64,000 nucleotides of DNA from Streptomyces griseoviridis (GCF_005222485.1 NZ_CP029078.1:1950001-2014000), one strand, 5' to 3'. Shown: positions 45,098-54,069, counted from the first letter of the stretch. Numbers and translations: made by a program. The notes: generated by a model from the letters alone, not told the origin.

Positions 45098-46551
45098 GCG
45101 CGGGCCACCCGGATCCGGTGAGCGGCGCACCGGGTCGCGGCGGTGGTACGGCGCAGGGAGCAGAGACGGCAGTGGCAGTTCAGCAGTCAGCGGGCGCGGA
45201 TCCGTACTTCCCGGCCAACGGCGACGCCCGGTACCGGGCGCACCGCTACGAACTCACGCTCGACTACCGTCCCGGGCCCAACCGGCTGGCGGGCGCGGCC
45301 CGGATCAACGCGATAGCGGGACGGTCGCCGCTGGCGGAGTTCCAGCTGAACCTGGGCGACTTCAAGATCGGCCGGGTCCGGGTGGACGGGCGGCAGGCGC
45401 ACTACACGCACCGTGGCGGGAGGCTGCGGGTGCGGCCGGGCAAGCCGGTGCGGGCGGGGGCCGCGTTCACGGTGGAGGTGCAGTGGTCGGGCAATCCGAA
45501 GCCGGTGGCCAGTCCATGGGGCGGGCTGGGCTGGGAGGAGCTCGAGGACGGCGCGCTGGTGGCGAGTCAGCCGGTCGGGGCGCCGTCCTGGTACCCGTGC
45601 AACGACCGGCCCGCCGACAAGGCGTCGTACCAGATCTCGGTGACGACGCCGTCGGCGTACTCGGTGGTGGCGGGCGGGCGGCTGCTGACCCGGGCCACCA
45701 AGGCGTCGACGACGACGTGGGTGTACGAGCAGCCGGCGCCGACGTCGAGCTATCTGGTGAGTCTGGTGATCGGCCGGTACGAGACGCTGCTGCTGGGTGA
45801 TCCGGGGCTCGGCGGTGTGCCGCAGCACGGGCATCTGCCGGCCCGGCTGCTGCCCGCGTTCTCGCGGGACTTCGCGCGGCAGCCGGCCATGATGGAGCTG
45901 TTCCAGGAGCTGTTCGGGCCGTATCCGTTCGACGAGTACGCGGTCGTGGTGACGGACGAGGATCTCGATGTGCCGGTGGAGGCGCAGGGGTTGTCGCTGT
46001 TCGGCGCCAACCATGTGGACGGGGCGCGGAGTTGGGAGCGGCTGGTGGCGCACGAGTTGGCGCACCAGTGGTTCGGCAACAGTGTGTCGATCGCCGACTG
46101 GCGGCACATCTGGCTGAACGAGGGGTTCGCGAAGTACGCGGAGTGGCTGTGGTCGGAGCGCTCGGGCGGGCCTGGCGCGCAGCAACTGGCGGCTGCGGCG
46201 CACCGGTTGCTCGGGTCGTTGCCGCAGGATCTGCGGCTGTCGGACCCGGGGCGCAAGTGGATGTTCGACGACCGGCTCTACGAGCGCGGCGGGGTGGCGT
46301 TGCACGCGCTGCGGTGCGCGCTGGGTGACGAGGCGTTCTTCCGGATGCTGCGCGGGTGGGCATCGCTGCACCGGGGCGGGGCGGTGACGACGGAGGGGTT
46401 CGCGGCGCACGCGGCGCGTTTCTCGGCCGAGCCGCTCGACGGGCTGTTCGAGGCGTGGGTGCACGGCACCCGGCTGCCGCCGCTGCCACGTCAGGCGCCC
46501 GCGGTGCCGGCTCGTCCGACACATCCACCGACCAACGCCGAGCGGCGGTAG
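45085..46551 (+). CDS. M1-family zinc metallopeptidase
   Basis: The 488-residue gluzincin has the zinc motif HELAHQWFGN (about 322) and NEGFAKYAEW (about 343, third ligand Glu), with EAQGLSLFG in place of the usual GAMEN. No signal peptide is visible. The M1 enzyme removes N-terminal residues. Its start lies inside the end of the Pls-type gene, so the two are translationally coupled, which suggests it trims or degrades the polymer; polylysine-degrading aminopeptidases are reported in producer strains. The C-terminus is a short Pro-rich tail. Confidence 0.9.
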   Translation: MAPLSAGHPDPVSGAPGRGGGTAQGAETAVAVQQSAGADPYFPANGDARYRAHRYELTLDYRPGPNRLAGAARINAIAGRSPLAEFQLNLGDFKIGRVRVDGRQAHYTHRGGRLRVRPGKPVRAGAAFTVEVQWSGNPKPVASPWGGLGWEELEDGALVASQPVGAPSWYPCNDRPADKASYQISVTTPSAYSVVAGGRLLTRATKASTTTWVYEQPAPTSSYLVSLVIGRYETLLLGDPGLGGVPQHGHLPARLLPAFSRDFARQPAMMELFQELFGPYPFDEYAVVVTDEDLDVPVEAQGLSLFGANHVDGARSWERLVAHELAHQWFGNSVSIADWRHIWLNEGFAKYAEWLWSERSGGPGAQQLAAAAHRLLGSLPQDLRLSDPGRKWMFDDRLYERGGVALHALRCALGDEAFFRMLRGWASLHRGGAVTTEGFAAHAARFSAEPLDGLFEAWVHGTRLPPLPRQAPAVPARPTHPPTNAERR

Positions 46552-46552
46552 C

Positions 46553-46835
46553 GGACGGCGGGCAGATCGGCGGGCCGGTCGGCGGGCACGACGCCGGGGC
46601 GGACGGCGGGCAGATCGGCGGGCCGGACGGCGGGCAGGACGCCGGGGCGGACGGCGGGCAGGACGCCGGGGCGGACGGCGGGCAGGTCGGCGGGCAGATC
46701 GGCGGGCCGGACGGCGGGCAGGACGCCGGGGCGGACGGCGGGCCGGTCGGCGGGCAGATCGGCGGGGCGGACGGCGGGCAGATCGGTGGGGCGGACGGCG
46801 GGCAGATCGGTGGGCCGGTCGGTGGGCGGGGGTGC
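46553..46835. repeat. 12-nt minisatellite, about 24 units
   Basis: Nearly perfect tandem 12-nt units (GCAGATCGGCGG, GGCGGACGGCGG, GCAGGACGCCGG, GCCGGTCGGCGG) run from the M1 peptidase stop to just before the YchJ-family gene. The unit is a multiple of three, so one plus-strand frame stays open and reads ADGGQIGGPDGGQDAG-like repeats in frame with the downstream gene. No start or ribosome site supports translation. Confidence 0.9.
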
Positions 46836-46850
46836 GGGACAATGGGCGGC

Positions 46851-47246
46851 ATGTCCCGACGTAGCTCACCGCGTTCCGTCCCCGTCGGCTGCGCGTGCGG
46901 GCTGCCGGCGCCGTACGACGGCTGCTGCGGCCGATTCCACCGGGGTGCGGCGGCGCCGACGCCCGAGGCGCTGATGCGTTCGCGGTACTCGGCGTTCGTC
47001 CGGCTCGACGCGCCGTATCTGCTGCGTACCTGGCATCCGGCCGCGCGTCCGGCCCGCCTCGATCTCGATCCCGGCACCCGCTGGACGGGCCTGGAGATCC
47101 TGGCCACCACGGAGGGCACCGCCTTCCACGGCACGGGCACGGTGACGTTCCGGGCGACGTACCGGGGCGGCGCCCTGCACGAGCGCAGCCGGTTCGAGCG
47201 GGTCGAAGGGGCGTGGGTGTACGTGGACGGCGATTTCCTGGAGTGA
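46851..47246 (+). CDS. YchJ-family (UPF0225) protein
   Basis: The 131-residue protein has an N-terminal SEC-C-like zinc motif (CACGLPAPYDGCCGRFH) and an NTF2-like domain (ALMRSRYSAFVRLDAPYLLRTWHP...). Function is unknown; it is a common bacterial family. ATG 46851 is chosen because it gives the usual family length. The frame continues upstream through the minisatellite, and an ATG 9 nt upstream is an alternative. Confidence 0.88.
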   Translation: MSRRSSPRSVPVGCACGLPAPYDGCCGRFHRGAAAPTPEALMRSRYSAFVRLDAPYLLRTWHPAARPARLDLDPGTRWTGLEILATTEGTAFHGTGTVTFRATYRGGALHERSRFERVEGAWVYVDGDFLE

Positions 47247-47286
47247 GAGGCCGCGTCGGGGCGCGGAGGCGGTGCCGTCGCGCGCG

Positions 47287-47988
47287 TCAGGGGGCGAGGA
47301 TGTCGAGTTCCTGAAGGGCTCCGACCGTGATCTCGCGGGTCAGTTCCTCCGCTCTGCGCGCGTCGCCCTCGCGGACCGCCTCCGCCACCTGGACGTGCAG
47401 GGTGACGGCGGGCGGGTCGGGGTCCTCGAACATGATCTCGTGCTGGGTGCGGCCGGTGAGGACCTCGGCCACCACGTCGCCGAGGCGGGCGAACATCTCG
47501 TTGCCCGAGGCGTTCAGGATGACGCGGTGGAAGGCGACGTCGTGGACGAGGTACTGGTCCAGCCGGTGGCCACGGGAGTTGGCCACCATGCCGAGGGCGC
47601 AGCGGGTCAGTTCGGCGCACTGGTCGGCCGTCGCGTTGCGGGCGGCGAGGCCGGCCGCGACGGGTTCGATCGCGGAGCGCAGCACGGTCAGGGAGCGCAG
47701 TTGGCGGGGGCGGTCGGCGCCGGCCAGCCGCCAGCGGATGACCTGCGGGTCGTAGACGTTCCACTCGGCCTCGGGGCGTACGGTCACGCCGACGCGGCGG
47801 CGGGACTCGACCAGGTGCATGGATTCGAGGACCCGGACGGCCTCCCGCATCACGGAGCGTGAGACGTCGAAGCGCTGGGCGAGTTCGTCGGTGCGCAGCA
47901 CGCTGCCCGGCGGGTAGTCGCCCGCGGTGATGGCAGGGCCGAGGGTGTCAAGTACGTGGCCGTGCAGCCCCCGGCCCGGTGTGCTCAT
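47287..47988 (-). CDS. gntR: GntR-family (FCD) regulator of the gluconate operon
   Basis: The 233-residue regulator has a winged helix (about 10-75; YPPGSVLRTDELAQRFDVSRSVMREAVRVL) and an FCD domain (about 95-225; VHDVAFHRVIL, HVQVAEAV). It is divergent from gntK-gntP, the usual arrangement for a gluconate-responsive repressor. The ATG at 47988 has no clear ribosome site. A palindrome at 48023-48033 lies in the shared promoter region. Confidence 0.9.
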   Translation of the reverse strand: MSTPGRGLHGHVLDTLGPAITAGDYPPGSVLRTDELAQRFDVSRSVMREAVRVLESMHLVESRRRVGVTVRPEAEWNVYDPQVIRWRLAGADRPRQLRSLTVLRSAIEPVAAGLAARNATADQCAELTRCALGMVANSRGHRLDQYLVHDVAFHRVILNASGNEMFARLGDVVAEVLTGRTQHEIMFEDPDPPAVTLHVQVAEAVREGDARRAEELTREITVGALQELDILAP

Positions 47989-48022
47989 GCACTCAGCGTA
48001 CGGGGCGCGTCACAGGAACAAA

Positions 48023-48033
48023 AAGTCAGACTT
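48023..48033. promoter_or_regulatory. Candidate GntR operator
   Basis: AAGTCAGACTT is a perfect palindrome of the GTC-N-GAC type used by FadR-subfamily GntR proteins. It is next to an AT-rich TTATAT stretch, between divergent gntR and gntK. Confidence 0.55.
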
Positions 48034-48154
48034 ATATGTCACAGCCTCTTGAATTCGTCGTACCTAATCGGTTTCAGTTACGTCGACACCGGATGTCGGG
48101 CCCGCCGCGGCCCGCGGGGTCGCAGCAGACGTCGACGAAGACAGCGAGGCATCG

Positions 48155-48673
48155 ATGAGCACCCCCCACGTCGTCGTGGTCATGGGAGTCGCGGGCACCG
48201 GCAAGACCACCATCGGTCCCCTGCTGGCGGCGCGGCTCGGCGTCCCGTACGCCGAGGGCGACGACTTCCACCCGCCGGCCAACATCGCCAAGATGTCGGC
48301 CGGCACCCCCCTCGACGACAGCGACCGGTGGCCGTGGCTCGACGCCATCGGCGGCTGGGCGCACGGTCGGGCGGGGCTCGGCGGGGTGGTCAGCAGCTCG
48401 GCGCTGAAGCGCTCGTACCGCGACCGGCTGCGCGCCGCCGCCCCCGACGTCGTCTTCGTGCACCTCAGCGGCGACCGCGCCCTCATCGAGGACCGGATGG
48501 CTCACCGCCAGGGCCACTTCATGCCGACGGCGCTCCTCGACTCGCAGTTCGCCACGCTCCAGCCCCTTGAGGCGGACGAGGCGGGCGTGGCGGTGGGGGT
48601 CGACGGCACCCCCGAGGAGATCGCCGAGCGGGCCGTCGAGGCGCTCGCCGCCCTTCCCGAACCGGCCCTCTAG
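48155..48673 (+). CDS. gntK: Gluconokinase
   Basis: The 172-residue P-loop kinase phosphorylates gluconate to 6-phosphogluconate for the pentose phosphate pathway. Walker A GVAGTGKTT (about residue 11), EGDDFHPPANIAKMSAGTPL (substrate binding), SSALKRSYRD and the RMAHRQGHFMP lid are present, and the length matches GntK. It is followed by gntP after a hairpin at 48695-48715. Confidence 0.95.
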   Translation: MSTPHVVVVMGVAGTGKTTIGPLLAARLGVPYAEGDDFHPPANIAKMSAGTPLDDSDRWPWLDAIGGWAHGRAGLGGVVSSSALKRSYRDRLRAAAPDVVFVHLSGDRALIEDRMAHRQGHFMPTALLDSQFATLQPLEADEAGVAVGVDGTPEEIAERAVEALAALPEPAL

Positions 48674-48694
48674 CCGGCCGGGCAGCCCGCCTTC

Positions 48695-48715
48695 CGGACC
48701 CGCGCCGCGGGTCCG
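48695..48715 (+). other. Intercistronic hairpin between gntK and gntP
   Basis: CGGACCCGC pairs with GCGGGTCCG around a 3-nt loop in the 143-nt gap. It may stabilise or attenuate the operon transcript. Confidence 0.5.
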
Positions 48716-48816
48716 TGCCCCACCGCGGGGCGGCCGCGTCCGTCCGCGGTCCTCCCCCGCATCCGCACCGTTTCCCCCTCCCCCGTCTCATCACCCGTAT
48801 CTGCAAGGGACTCACC

Positions 48817-50214
48817 GTGACCAGACTCAGCGTCGAGATGCTGGCAGCGGACGCCGTCGAGCCGATCACCTCCGCAGGCCACGCCCAGCTGGGCATCGCC
48901 GTGCTGGCCGGGATCGCCGTCATCGTCCTGCTCATCACCCGGTTCAGGCTGCACGCCTTCCTGGCGCTCACGATCGGTTCGCTCGCGCTCGGCGCGTTCG
49001 CCGGGGCGCCGCTCGACAAGGCCATCGCCAGCTTCACCGCGGGGCTCGGCTCCACGGTCGCCGGCGTCGGCGTGCTGATCGCGCTCGGCGCGATCCTCGG
49101 CAAGCTGCTCGCCGACTCAGGCGGCGCCGACCAGATCGTCGACACGATCCTCGCGAAGGCGGGCGGCCGTTCGATGCCGTGGGCGATGGTGCTGATCGCG
49201 TCGGTGATCGGTCTGCCGCTGTTCTTCGAGGTCGGCATCGTGCTGCTGATCCCGGTCGTGCTGATGGTCGCCAAGCGCGGCAACTACTCCCTGATGCGGA
49301 TCGGCGTCCCGGCCCTCGCCGGTCTCTCCGTGATGCACGCCCTGATCCCGCCGCACCCGGGACCGCTGGCCGCGATCGACACGGTCAAGGCCAACCTGGG
49401 CCTCACGCTGGCCCTCGGCATCCTCGTCGCCGTCCCGACGGTGATCATCGCGGGACCGCTGTTCTCCCGGTTCGCGGCCCGCTGGGTGGACGTCCCGGCG
49501 CCGGACCGGATGATCCCGCAGCGCCCCTCGGAGGACCTGGAGAAGCGCCCCGGCTTCGGCGTCACGGTCGCCACGATCATGCTGCCGGTCGCGATGATGC
49601 TCTCCAAGGCGCTGGTCGACATCGTCGTGGACGACCCCACCCACCTGGTGCAGCGGGTCTTCGACGTGGTCGGCTCGCCGCTGATCGCGCTGCTCGCGGC
49701 CGTCATCGTCGGCATGTTCACGCTGGGGCGGCCCGCCGGGTTCTCCAAGGAGCGGATCTCGGGCGCGGTCGAGAAGGGGCTCATGCCGATCGCGGGCATC
49801 CTGCTGATCGTCGGCGCGGGCGGCGGCTTCAAGCAGACGCTGATCGACTCCGGTGTCGGCCAGATGATCCTGGAGATATCGAAGGACTGGTCGATACCGG
49901 CCCTGCTGCTGGCCTGGCTGATCGCGGTGGCGATCCGGCTCGCGACCGGCTCCGCGACGGTCGCGACCATCTCGGCCGCCGGTCTCGCGGCCCCGCTCGC
50001 CGCCGACATGTCGACCACCCACACGGCCCTGCTCGTGCTCGCCATCGGCGCCGGGTCGGTCTTCTTCAGCCATGTCAACGACGCCGGGTTCTGGCTGGTC
50101 AAGGAGTACTTCGGCCTGGACGTCGGCCAGACGGTGAAGACCTGGTCCGTGATGGAGACGATCATCTCGGTGGTCGGCGGCGGCGTGGTCCTGCTGCTGT
50201 CGCTGGTGATCTAG
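48817..50214 (+). CDS. gntP: Gluconate permease (GntP family)
   Basis: The 465-residue membrane transporter has about 12-14 hydrophobic helices. Family signatures include LIPPHPGPLAAIDTVKANLG (about 180-200), VGAGGGFKQTLIDSGVG and SHVNDAGFWLVKEYFGL near the C-terminus. It imports gluconate with protons. The GTG start at 48817 follows AAGGGA. Together with gntK it forms the gluconate uptake operon under gntR. Confidence 0.95.
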   Translation: MTRLSVEMLAADAVEPITSAGHAQLGIAVLAGIAVIVLLITRFRLHAFLALTIGSLALGAFAGAPLDKAIASFTAGLGSTVAGVGVLIALGAILGKLLADSGGADQIVDTILAKAGGRSMPWAMVLIASVIGLPLFFEVGIVLLIPVVLMVAKRGNYSLMRIGVPALAGLSVMHALIPPHPGPLAAIDTVKANLGLTLALGILVAVPTVIIAGPLFSRFAARWVDVPAPDRMIPQRPSEDLEKRPGFGVTVATIMLPVAMMLSKALVDIVVDDPTHLVQRVFDVVGSPLIALLAAVIVGMFTLGRPAGFSKERISGAVEKGLMPIAGILLIVGAGGGFKQTLIDSGVGQMILEISKDWSIPALLLAWLIAVAIRLATGSATVATISAAGLAAPLAADMSTTHTALLVLAIGAGSVFFSHVNDAGFWLVKEYFGLDVGQTVKTWSVMETIISVVGGGVVLLLSLVI

Positions 50215-50232
50215 AGGTGCCGGCCGGGCGGC

Positions 50233-50859
50233 TCAGGGGCGCCAGAGCGGGTGTTCGCGTTCCGCCCAGCTCCTGCTGACCCGGCCGGTGCGCAGCCCCT
50301 TGCGGGACTCCGGGTCGCCCAGGGCCATGCCGATGTGGCCCGCGAGGACGACGCCGACGGTGAGGGCGAGCCAGTCGTGGACGAATGTCGCGCTGGTGCG
50401 CCACACCAGGGGCGTGAGGTGGGTGAACCACATCAGCAGGCCGGTGCCCAGCATCACCAGGGTCGCGCCCGCGATCCAGGCCGCGTAGAGCTTCTGGCCC
50501 GCGTTGAACTTCGCCGCCGGGCGGGCGGAGCGGCGCTTGTCGCGGCGCAGCGCCGCGCGCAGCCACACTGTGTCGTGCGGGCCGAAGCGGTTGAGGTGTC
50601 CGAGGTCGGCGCGGAGCGCCCGGGATGCGAGGCCCGCGAGGACCGGCAGCGGCAGGGCGAGCCCGGCCCACTCGTGGACCCTGACCAGCAGGTCGCGGCG
50701 GCCGACGAGTTCGGCGAACTGGGGGACGTAGAGGCAGGCGGCCGTCACCACGCACACGCCCATCAGGGCGGCGGTCGTCCGGTGCGTCCAGCGCTGGGCC
50801 GGGCCGAACCTGTGGACCTCGGTGGCCGGCCCGGTGGCCGCCTCAGTTCGTGGGGGCAT
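50233..50859 (-). CDS. Cytochrome b/b6-domain membrane protein
   Basis: The 208-residue protein has four hydrophobic helices with His residues placed as heme ligands (HRFGPAQRWTHR, VRVHEWAGL, FVHDWLAL, GHIGMA), as in cytochrome b561/formate dehydrogenase gamma-type proteins. Its start lies 17 nt inside the upstream molybdopterin oxidoreductase gene, so the two likely form one electron-transfer pair, the cytochrome linking the outer enzyme to quinones. Confidence 0.85.
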   Translation of the reverse strand: MPPRTEAATGPATEVHRFGPAQRWTHRTTAALMGVCVVTAACLYVPQFAELVGRRDLLVRVHEWAGLALPLPVLAGLASRALRADLGHLNRFGPHDTVWLRAALRRDKRRSARPAAKFNAGQKLYAAWIAGATLVMLGTGLLMWFTHLTPLVWRTSATFVHDWLALTVGVVLAGHIGMALGDPESRKGLRTGRVSRSWAEREHPLWRP

Positions 50860-51568
50860 CGTCGCGTCCGTTCGAGCGGCCCACCCAGCCGTCGACGTCG
50901 TAGCCGCGTTCCTCCCAGTAGCCGGGCCGCACCTTCTCGGTGACGGTGATCCCGGACAGCCACTTGGCGGACTTGTAGAAGTACATCGGGGCGACGTAGA
51001 GGCGGACCGGGCCGCCGTGGGCGTGGCCGAGGTCCTCGTCGCGCATGCGCAGCGCGACCAGGACGTCGGAGCGGCGGGCCTGGTCGAGGGTGAGGCTCTC
51101 GCTGTAGGCGCCGTCGAAGCAGGTGAAGCGGACCGCGCCGGCCGAGGGGCGGACCCCGGCCGCGTCGAGGAGGCGGGAGAGGCGGACGCCTTCGAAGGGG
51201 GTGTCGGGGACCCGCCAGCCGGTGACGCACTGGACGTCCTTGACCAGCCGGGTCTGCGGCAGGGCGCGCAGGTCGGCGAGGGTGTAGCTGGTGGGGCGCT
51301 CGACGAGGCCGCCGACGGTGAGGCGGTAGTCGGCGGTGCGCGGGCGGGGCACGGACGTGGTGACGGAGTAGTAGCGGAAGCCGCCGCCGTTGGGCAGGAG
51401 CCCGGTCAGGCCGGTGGGGTCCTGGTCGGCGGCGGCGCCGAGGAACCCCTCCAGGGTGCGCTGGAGGGCGGGGGCGCTGACCACACCGAGGGCGCCGAGG
51501 CCGAGGGTGCCGAGCAGGACCCGGCGGCCGACCGGCGTGCCCGGCCCCTCGGGTGGTTCGACGTTCAC
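50843..51568 (-). CDS. Molybdopterin-dependent oxidoreductase (sulfite oxidase-fold)
   Basis: The 241-residue protein has an N-terminal membrane or signal helix with a twin Arg (VGRRVLLGTLGLGALG), suggesting Tat export. The oxidoreductase molybdopterin domain (about 65-225) carries the Mo-ligand Cys in LVKDVQCVTGWRVPD and the typical FTCFDGAYSESL and GGPVRLYVAPMYFYKSAKW. It has no heme or dimerisation domain and is much shorter than sulfite oxidase, resembling MsrP (YedY), where the partner is a heme membrane protein like the coupled downstream gene. The substrate is unknown. The GTG start at 51568 is inferred. Confidence 0.85.
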   Translation of the reverse strand: MNVEPPEGPGTPVGRRVLLGTLGLGALGVVSAPALQRTLEGFLGAAADQDPTGLTGLLPNGGGFRYYSVTTSVPRPRTADYRLTVGGLVERPTSYTLADLRALPQTRLVKDVQCVTGWRVPDTPFEGVRLSRLLDAAGVRPSAGAVRFTCFDGAYSESLTLDQARRSDVLVALRMRDEDLGHAHGGPVRLYVAPMYFYKSAKWLSGITVTEKVRPGYWEERGYDVDGWVGRSNGRDDAPTN

Positions 51569-51699
51569 TCGTCCATTCGAGCATCCCGCACCCGGTTCGG
51601 GCCAGGGATCGGGGCTGCCGGGCCGGATCGTGCGCGGTTTCCCCGGTTTTCTGCCCCTCGTCATGGTCCTGGCGTCGGCGCGGGCGCGCTCCGTGGACG

Positions 51700-52650
51700 T
51701 CAGGCCGTGCCGAGCGCGGTGGCGCGGGCGGCGCGGAAGGCGGTGTGCGGGTCGCGGTCCGGGTAGGACCAGGGGGCCGCGGTGAGGTGCTCGCCGATCC
51801 GGTGGAAGAGGGCGGCGGCCTCCGCGCCCCGGCCCTCGCAGACCTTGGCGTGGGCGAGGAAGTTCAGGTCGACGAGCCGGCGCGGGTGCCCCTCGTGCTC
51901 CCATTCGAGCCACCAGTCGAAGGCGGCCTTCATCACCTGCCGGGCCCGGCCACCGGCCCAGTGCCCCGAGCCGACCGGGTCGGCGGGCTCGTGGCCCGCG
52001 AGGGCCAGCGCGCGGTAGCGCTCGGCGTGCGCGACCACCGGCAGGATCGCCAGCGGGGAGTCCGCCGGGGCCTGCTGGGCGGCCCAGTCGGCGAAGTCGT
52101 AGACCTCGTGGAGCGGGTCGGGTCCGGCCTCGGCGCGGCGGGCGGCGAGGTGGGCGACCATCAGGTGGTGGGCGTGGTGGTGGTCGGCGTACCGGGCGCG
52201 GATCTCGTGGAAGATCCGCTCGGTGGCCTCGGGGGTGCCGTCCGCGCGCTCCAGCAGGAGCAGTCCGAGCCAGGGGGTGGGGTCGGCGGGCATCCGCGCG
52301 ATGGCGGCCCGGCAGGCGTCGCGGGCCCGTGCCCGCTTCGCCTTGCCGCGCAGCGCCTGGTGGGTGACGGCGAGGCCGAGCAGGACGGCCGCGTCCCCCG
52401 AGTCCGGTTCGGCGAGCAGCCAGTCGCGGGCCCAGGCGGCGGTGTACCGCTCCCGCGCGAGGACGGTGACGCGGTGGCACCGGCGGTCCCAGTCGTCCCC
52501 GGTGTGGACCAGCAGGGAGCGGGCGGCCTGCCAGCGGCCCTGGGCCAACGAGGCGCGGACCGCGGCGAGTTCGACGTCGTCGAGGGCTTCGTCGAGAGAC
52601 CGGGCGGCCCGCCTGCGCGGCCGTCCCAGGGGTGGCGGAGGTGGTGACAC
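51700..52650 (-). CDS. Hypothetical TPR-like helical protein
   Basis: The 316-residue protein is almost entirely helical, with TPR-like periodicity (AVLLGLAVTHQAL..., PTPWLGLLLLERADG, ADWAAQQAPADSPLAILPVVAHAERYRAL). There is no signal peptide, membrane segment or catalytic motif. I do not recognise a named family. The start is a GTG at 52650 with GAGG about 10 nt upstream. Confidence 0.75.
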   Translation of the reverse strand: MSPPPPPLGRPRRRAARSLDEALDDVELAAVRASLAQGRWQAARSLLVHTGDDWDRRCHRVTVLARERYTAAWARDWLLAEPDSGDAAVLLGLAVTHQALRGKAKRARARDACRAAIARMPADPTPWLGLLLLERADGTPEATERIFHEIRARYADHHHAHHLMVAHLAARRAEAGPDPLHEVYDFADWAAQQAPADSPLAILPVVAHAERYRALALAGHEPADPVGSGHWAGGRARQVMKAAFDWWLEWEHEGHPRRLVDLNFLAHAKVCEGRGAEAAALFHRIGEHLTAAPWSYPDRDPHTAFRAARATALGTA

Positions 52651-53064
52651 CGCGGAAACATCCTCACGCGACGCGGCTCTGCGGCAGGGCTTCGGACTGC
52701 CGCCGACTGATCACTCACAGCAAACCCTCAGCCAACGGTCCGCGTCAAGTACAGGAAGGCTGCTCCGCCCTTCAACTACCGTTACGGAAGGGGCACTTGC
52801 GGTTCACAGCCCTCTCACATCCCGGACTTCCCGACGATCACTCCAGGTCACCCGTGTGGCGTACGCCATGGCGTCTTCCGTCGCGACCCCTCACCATGAC
52901 AAAACGGTCACGTCACCGCCGGTGTCCCCACCGCGCCGGGTGACGGAGCGACCGCGTCAGCACCCGCTTTCCGGGTACTCCCCCAGGGCAGTGAACGCCC
53001 GGGAACGCTACAGTCGGCCACTACGCACCCCGTGGCCCGGCCGAATGTGATCGAGGTACGCAGC
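52651..53064. other. Gene-free intergenic region
   Basis: This 414-nt gap is divergent between the TPR-like gene and the DMT transporter. It should contain both promoters. The only clear structure is the perfect palindrome TGGCGTACGCCA (52857-52868). No coding sequence or RNA gene is evident. Confidence 0.5.
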
Positions 53065-53958
53065 GTGTCGGTTCTGGTTCTTGTTCTCGCCGTGAGCGCT
53101 GCCTGCTGCCTTGGCTTCGGGTTCGTGCTCCAGCAGGACGCGGCCCAGCGAGCCCCGCTCAGCGACTTCCTCTCCCCGCGCCTGCTCCTCGACCTGATGA
53201 AGGTGCCGCTCTGGCTCGGCGGCATCGCCCTCATGGTGGCCGGCATGGTGCTCGGCGCCATCGCGCTCGGCCAGGGCGAGATCTCCCTCGTCGAGCCGCT
53301 GCTCGCCACCAACCTGCTCTTCGCCCTCGCCCTCTCCCGCAGACGGACCAAGCAGTCGCTCGGCCGCCAGGGCTGGGCGGGGCTCGCGCTGCTCGCGGGC
53401 GGGGTGACGACGTTCATCCTGGCCGGTGAGCCACGCGGCGGGCACGCCGTCACCGACCCGGTGCGGCACTGGCTGATCATCGGCGTGATGGTCGGCATCG
53501 CCCTGCTGCTGACCTGGTACGCCAAGCGCTTCCGGCTGAGCGCCGCCCCGACGCTGCTGGCCCTCGCGGCGGGACTGCTCTACGGCGTCCAGGACGCCCT
53601 CACCCGGGTCAGCGGCCAGCGCTTCGCCGCCGGCGGCCTCGCCGAGGTGCTCACCGGCTGGCAGCCGTACGCCGTGCTGGTGCTCGGCGTCACCGGCCTC
53701 GTCCTGGTGCAGAGCGCGTTCGAGACGGCGCCGCTGCGGATGTCGCTGCCCGCGCTCACCGCCGCCCAGCCGCTGGCCGGGATCATCTGCGGGGTCGGCT
53801 TCCTCGGCGACCGGCTGCGCACCGACACCGGGGCGCTGGCCTGGCAGGCGGCCGGACTCGCGGCGATCGTCGCGGGCATCGTGCTCCTCGGCATGCATCC
53901 GGCGATGCCACGCGGCTCGGGCGAGCCGGAACGCGTCCGCGACCTCCAGCCACGCTGA
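53065..53958 (+). CDS. DMT-family membrane transporter
   Basis: The 297-residue protein has about nine to ten hydrophobic helices in two EamA-like halves. It resembles the DMT group found widely in Streptomyces, and the substrate is unknown. GTG 53065 is favoured by GAGG 9 nt upstream and by placing the first helix at the N-terminus (MSVLVLVLAVSAACC); frames starting at 53032 or 53047 would add a polar extension. Confidence 0.85.
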   Translation: MSVLVLVLAVSAACCLGFGFVLQQDAAQRAPLSDFLSPRLLLDLMKVPLWLGGIALMVAGMVLGAIALGQGEISLVEPLLATNLLFALALSRRRTKQSLGRQGWAGLALLAGGVTTFILAGEPRGGHAVTDPVRHWLIIGVMVGIALLLTWYAKRFRLSAAPTLLALAAGLLYGVQDALTRVSGQRFAAGGLAEVLTGWQPYAVLVLGVTGLVLVQSAFETAPLRMSLPALTAAQPLAGIICGVGFLGDRLRTDTGALAWQAAGLAAIVAGIVLLGMHPAMPRGSGEPERVRDLQPR

Positions 53959-54069
53959 CCGCCGCTCCGCCCCCGGCCCCCGCGGGCGGGCCGTCCCACG
54001 GGGGTCCTGCTTGGATGGAGCCATGACCCCGACACGCAGGACGCGCCCCGCGCGCCCCCCGAGGACCTC

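Noticed and set aside
46553..46835. CRISPR array
   Set aside because: The units are 12 nt, tandem and without unique spacers, and no cas genes are present.
46553..46850. N-terminal extension of the YchJ-family protein encoded by the minisatellite
   Set aside because: The frame is open but no start codon with ribosome site precedes the array, and the family length is complete without it.
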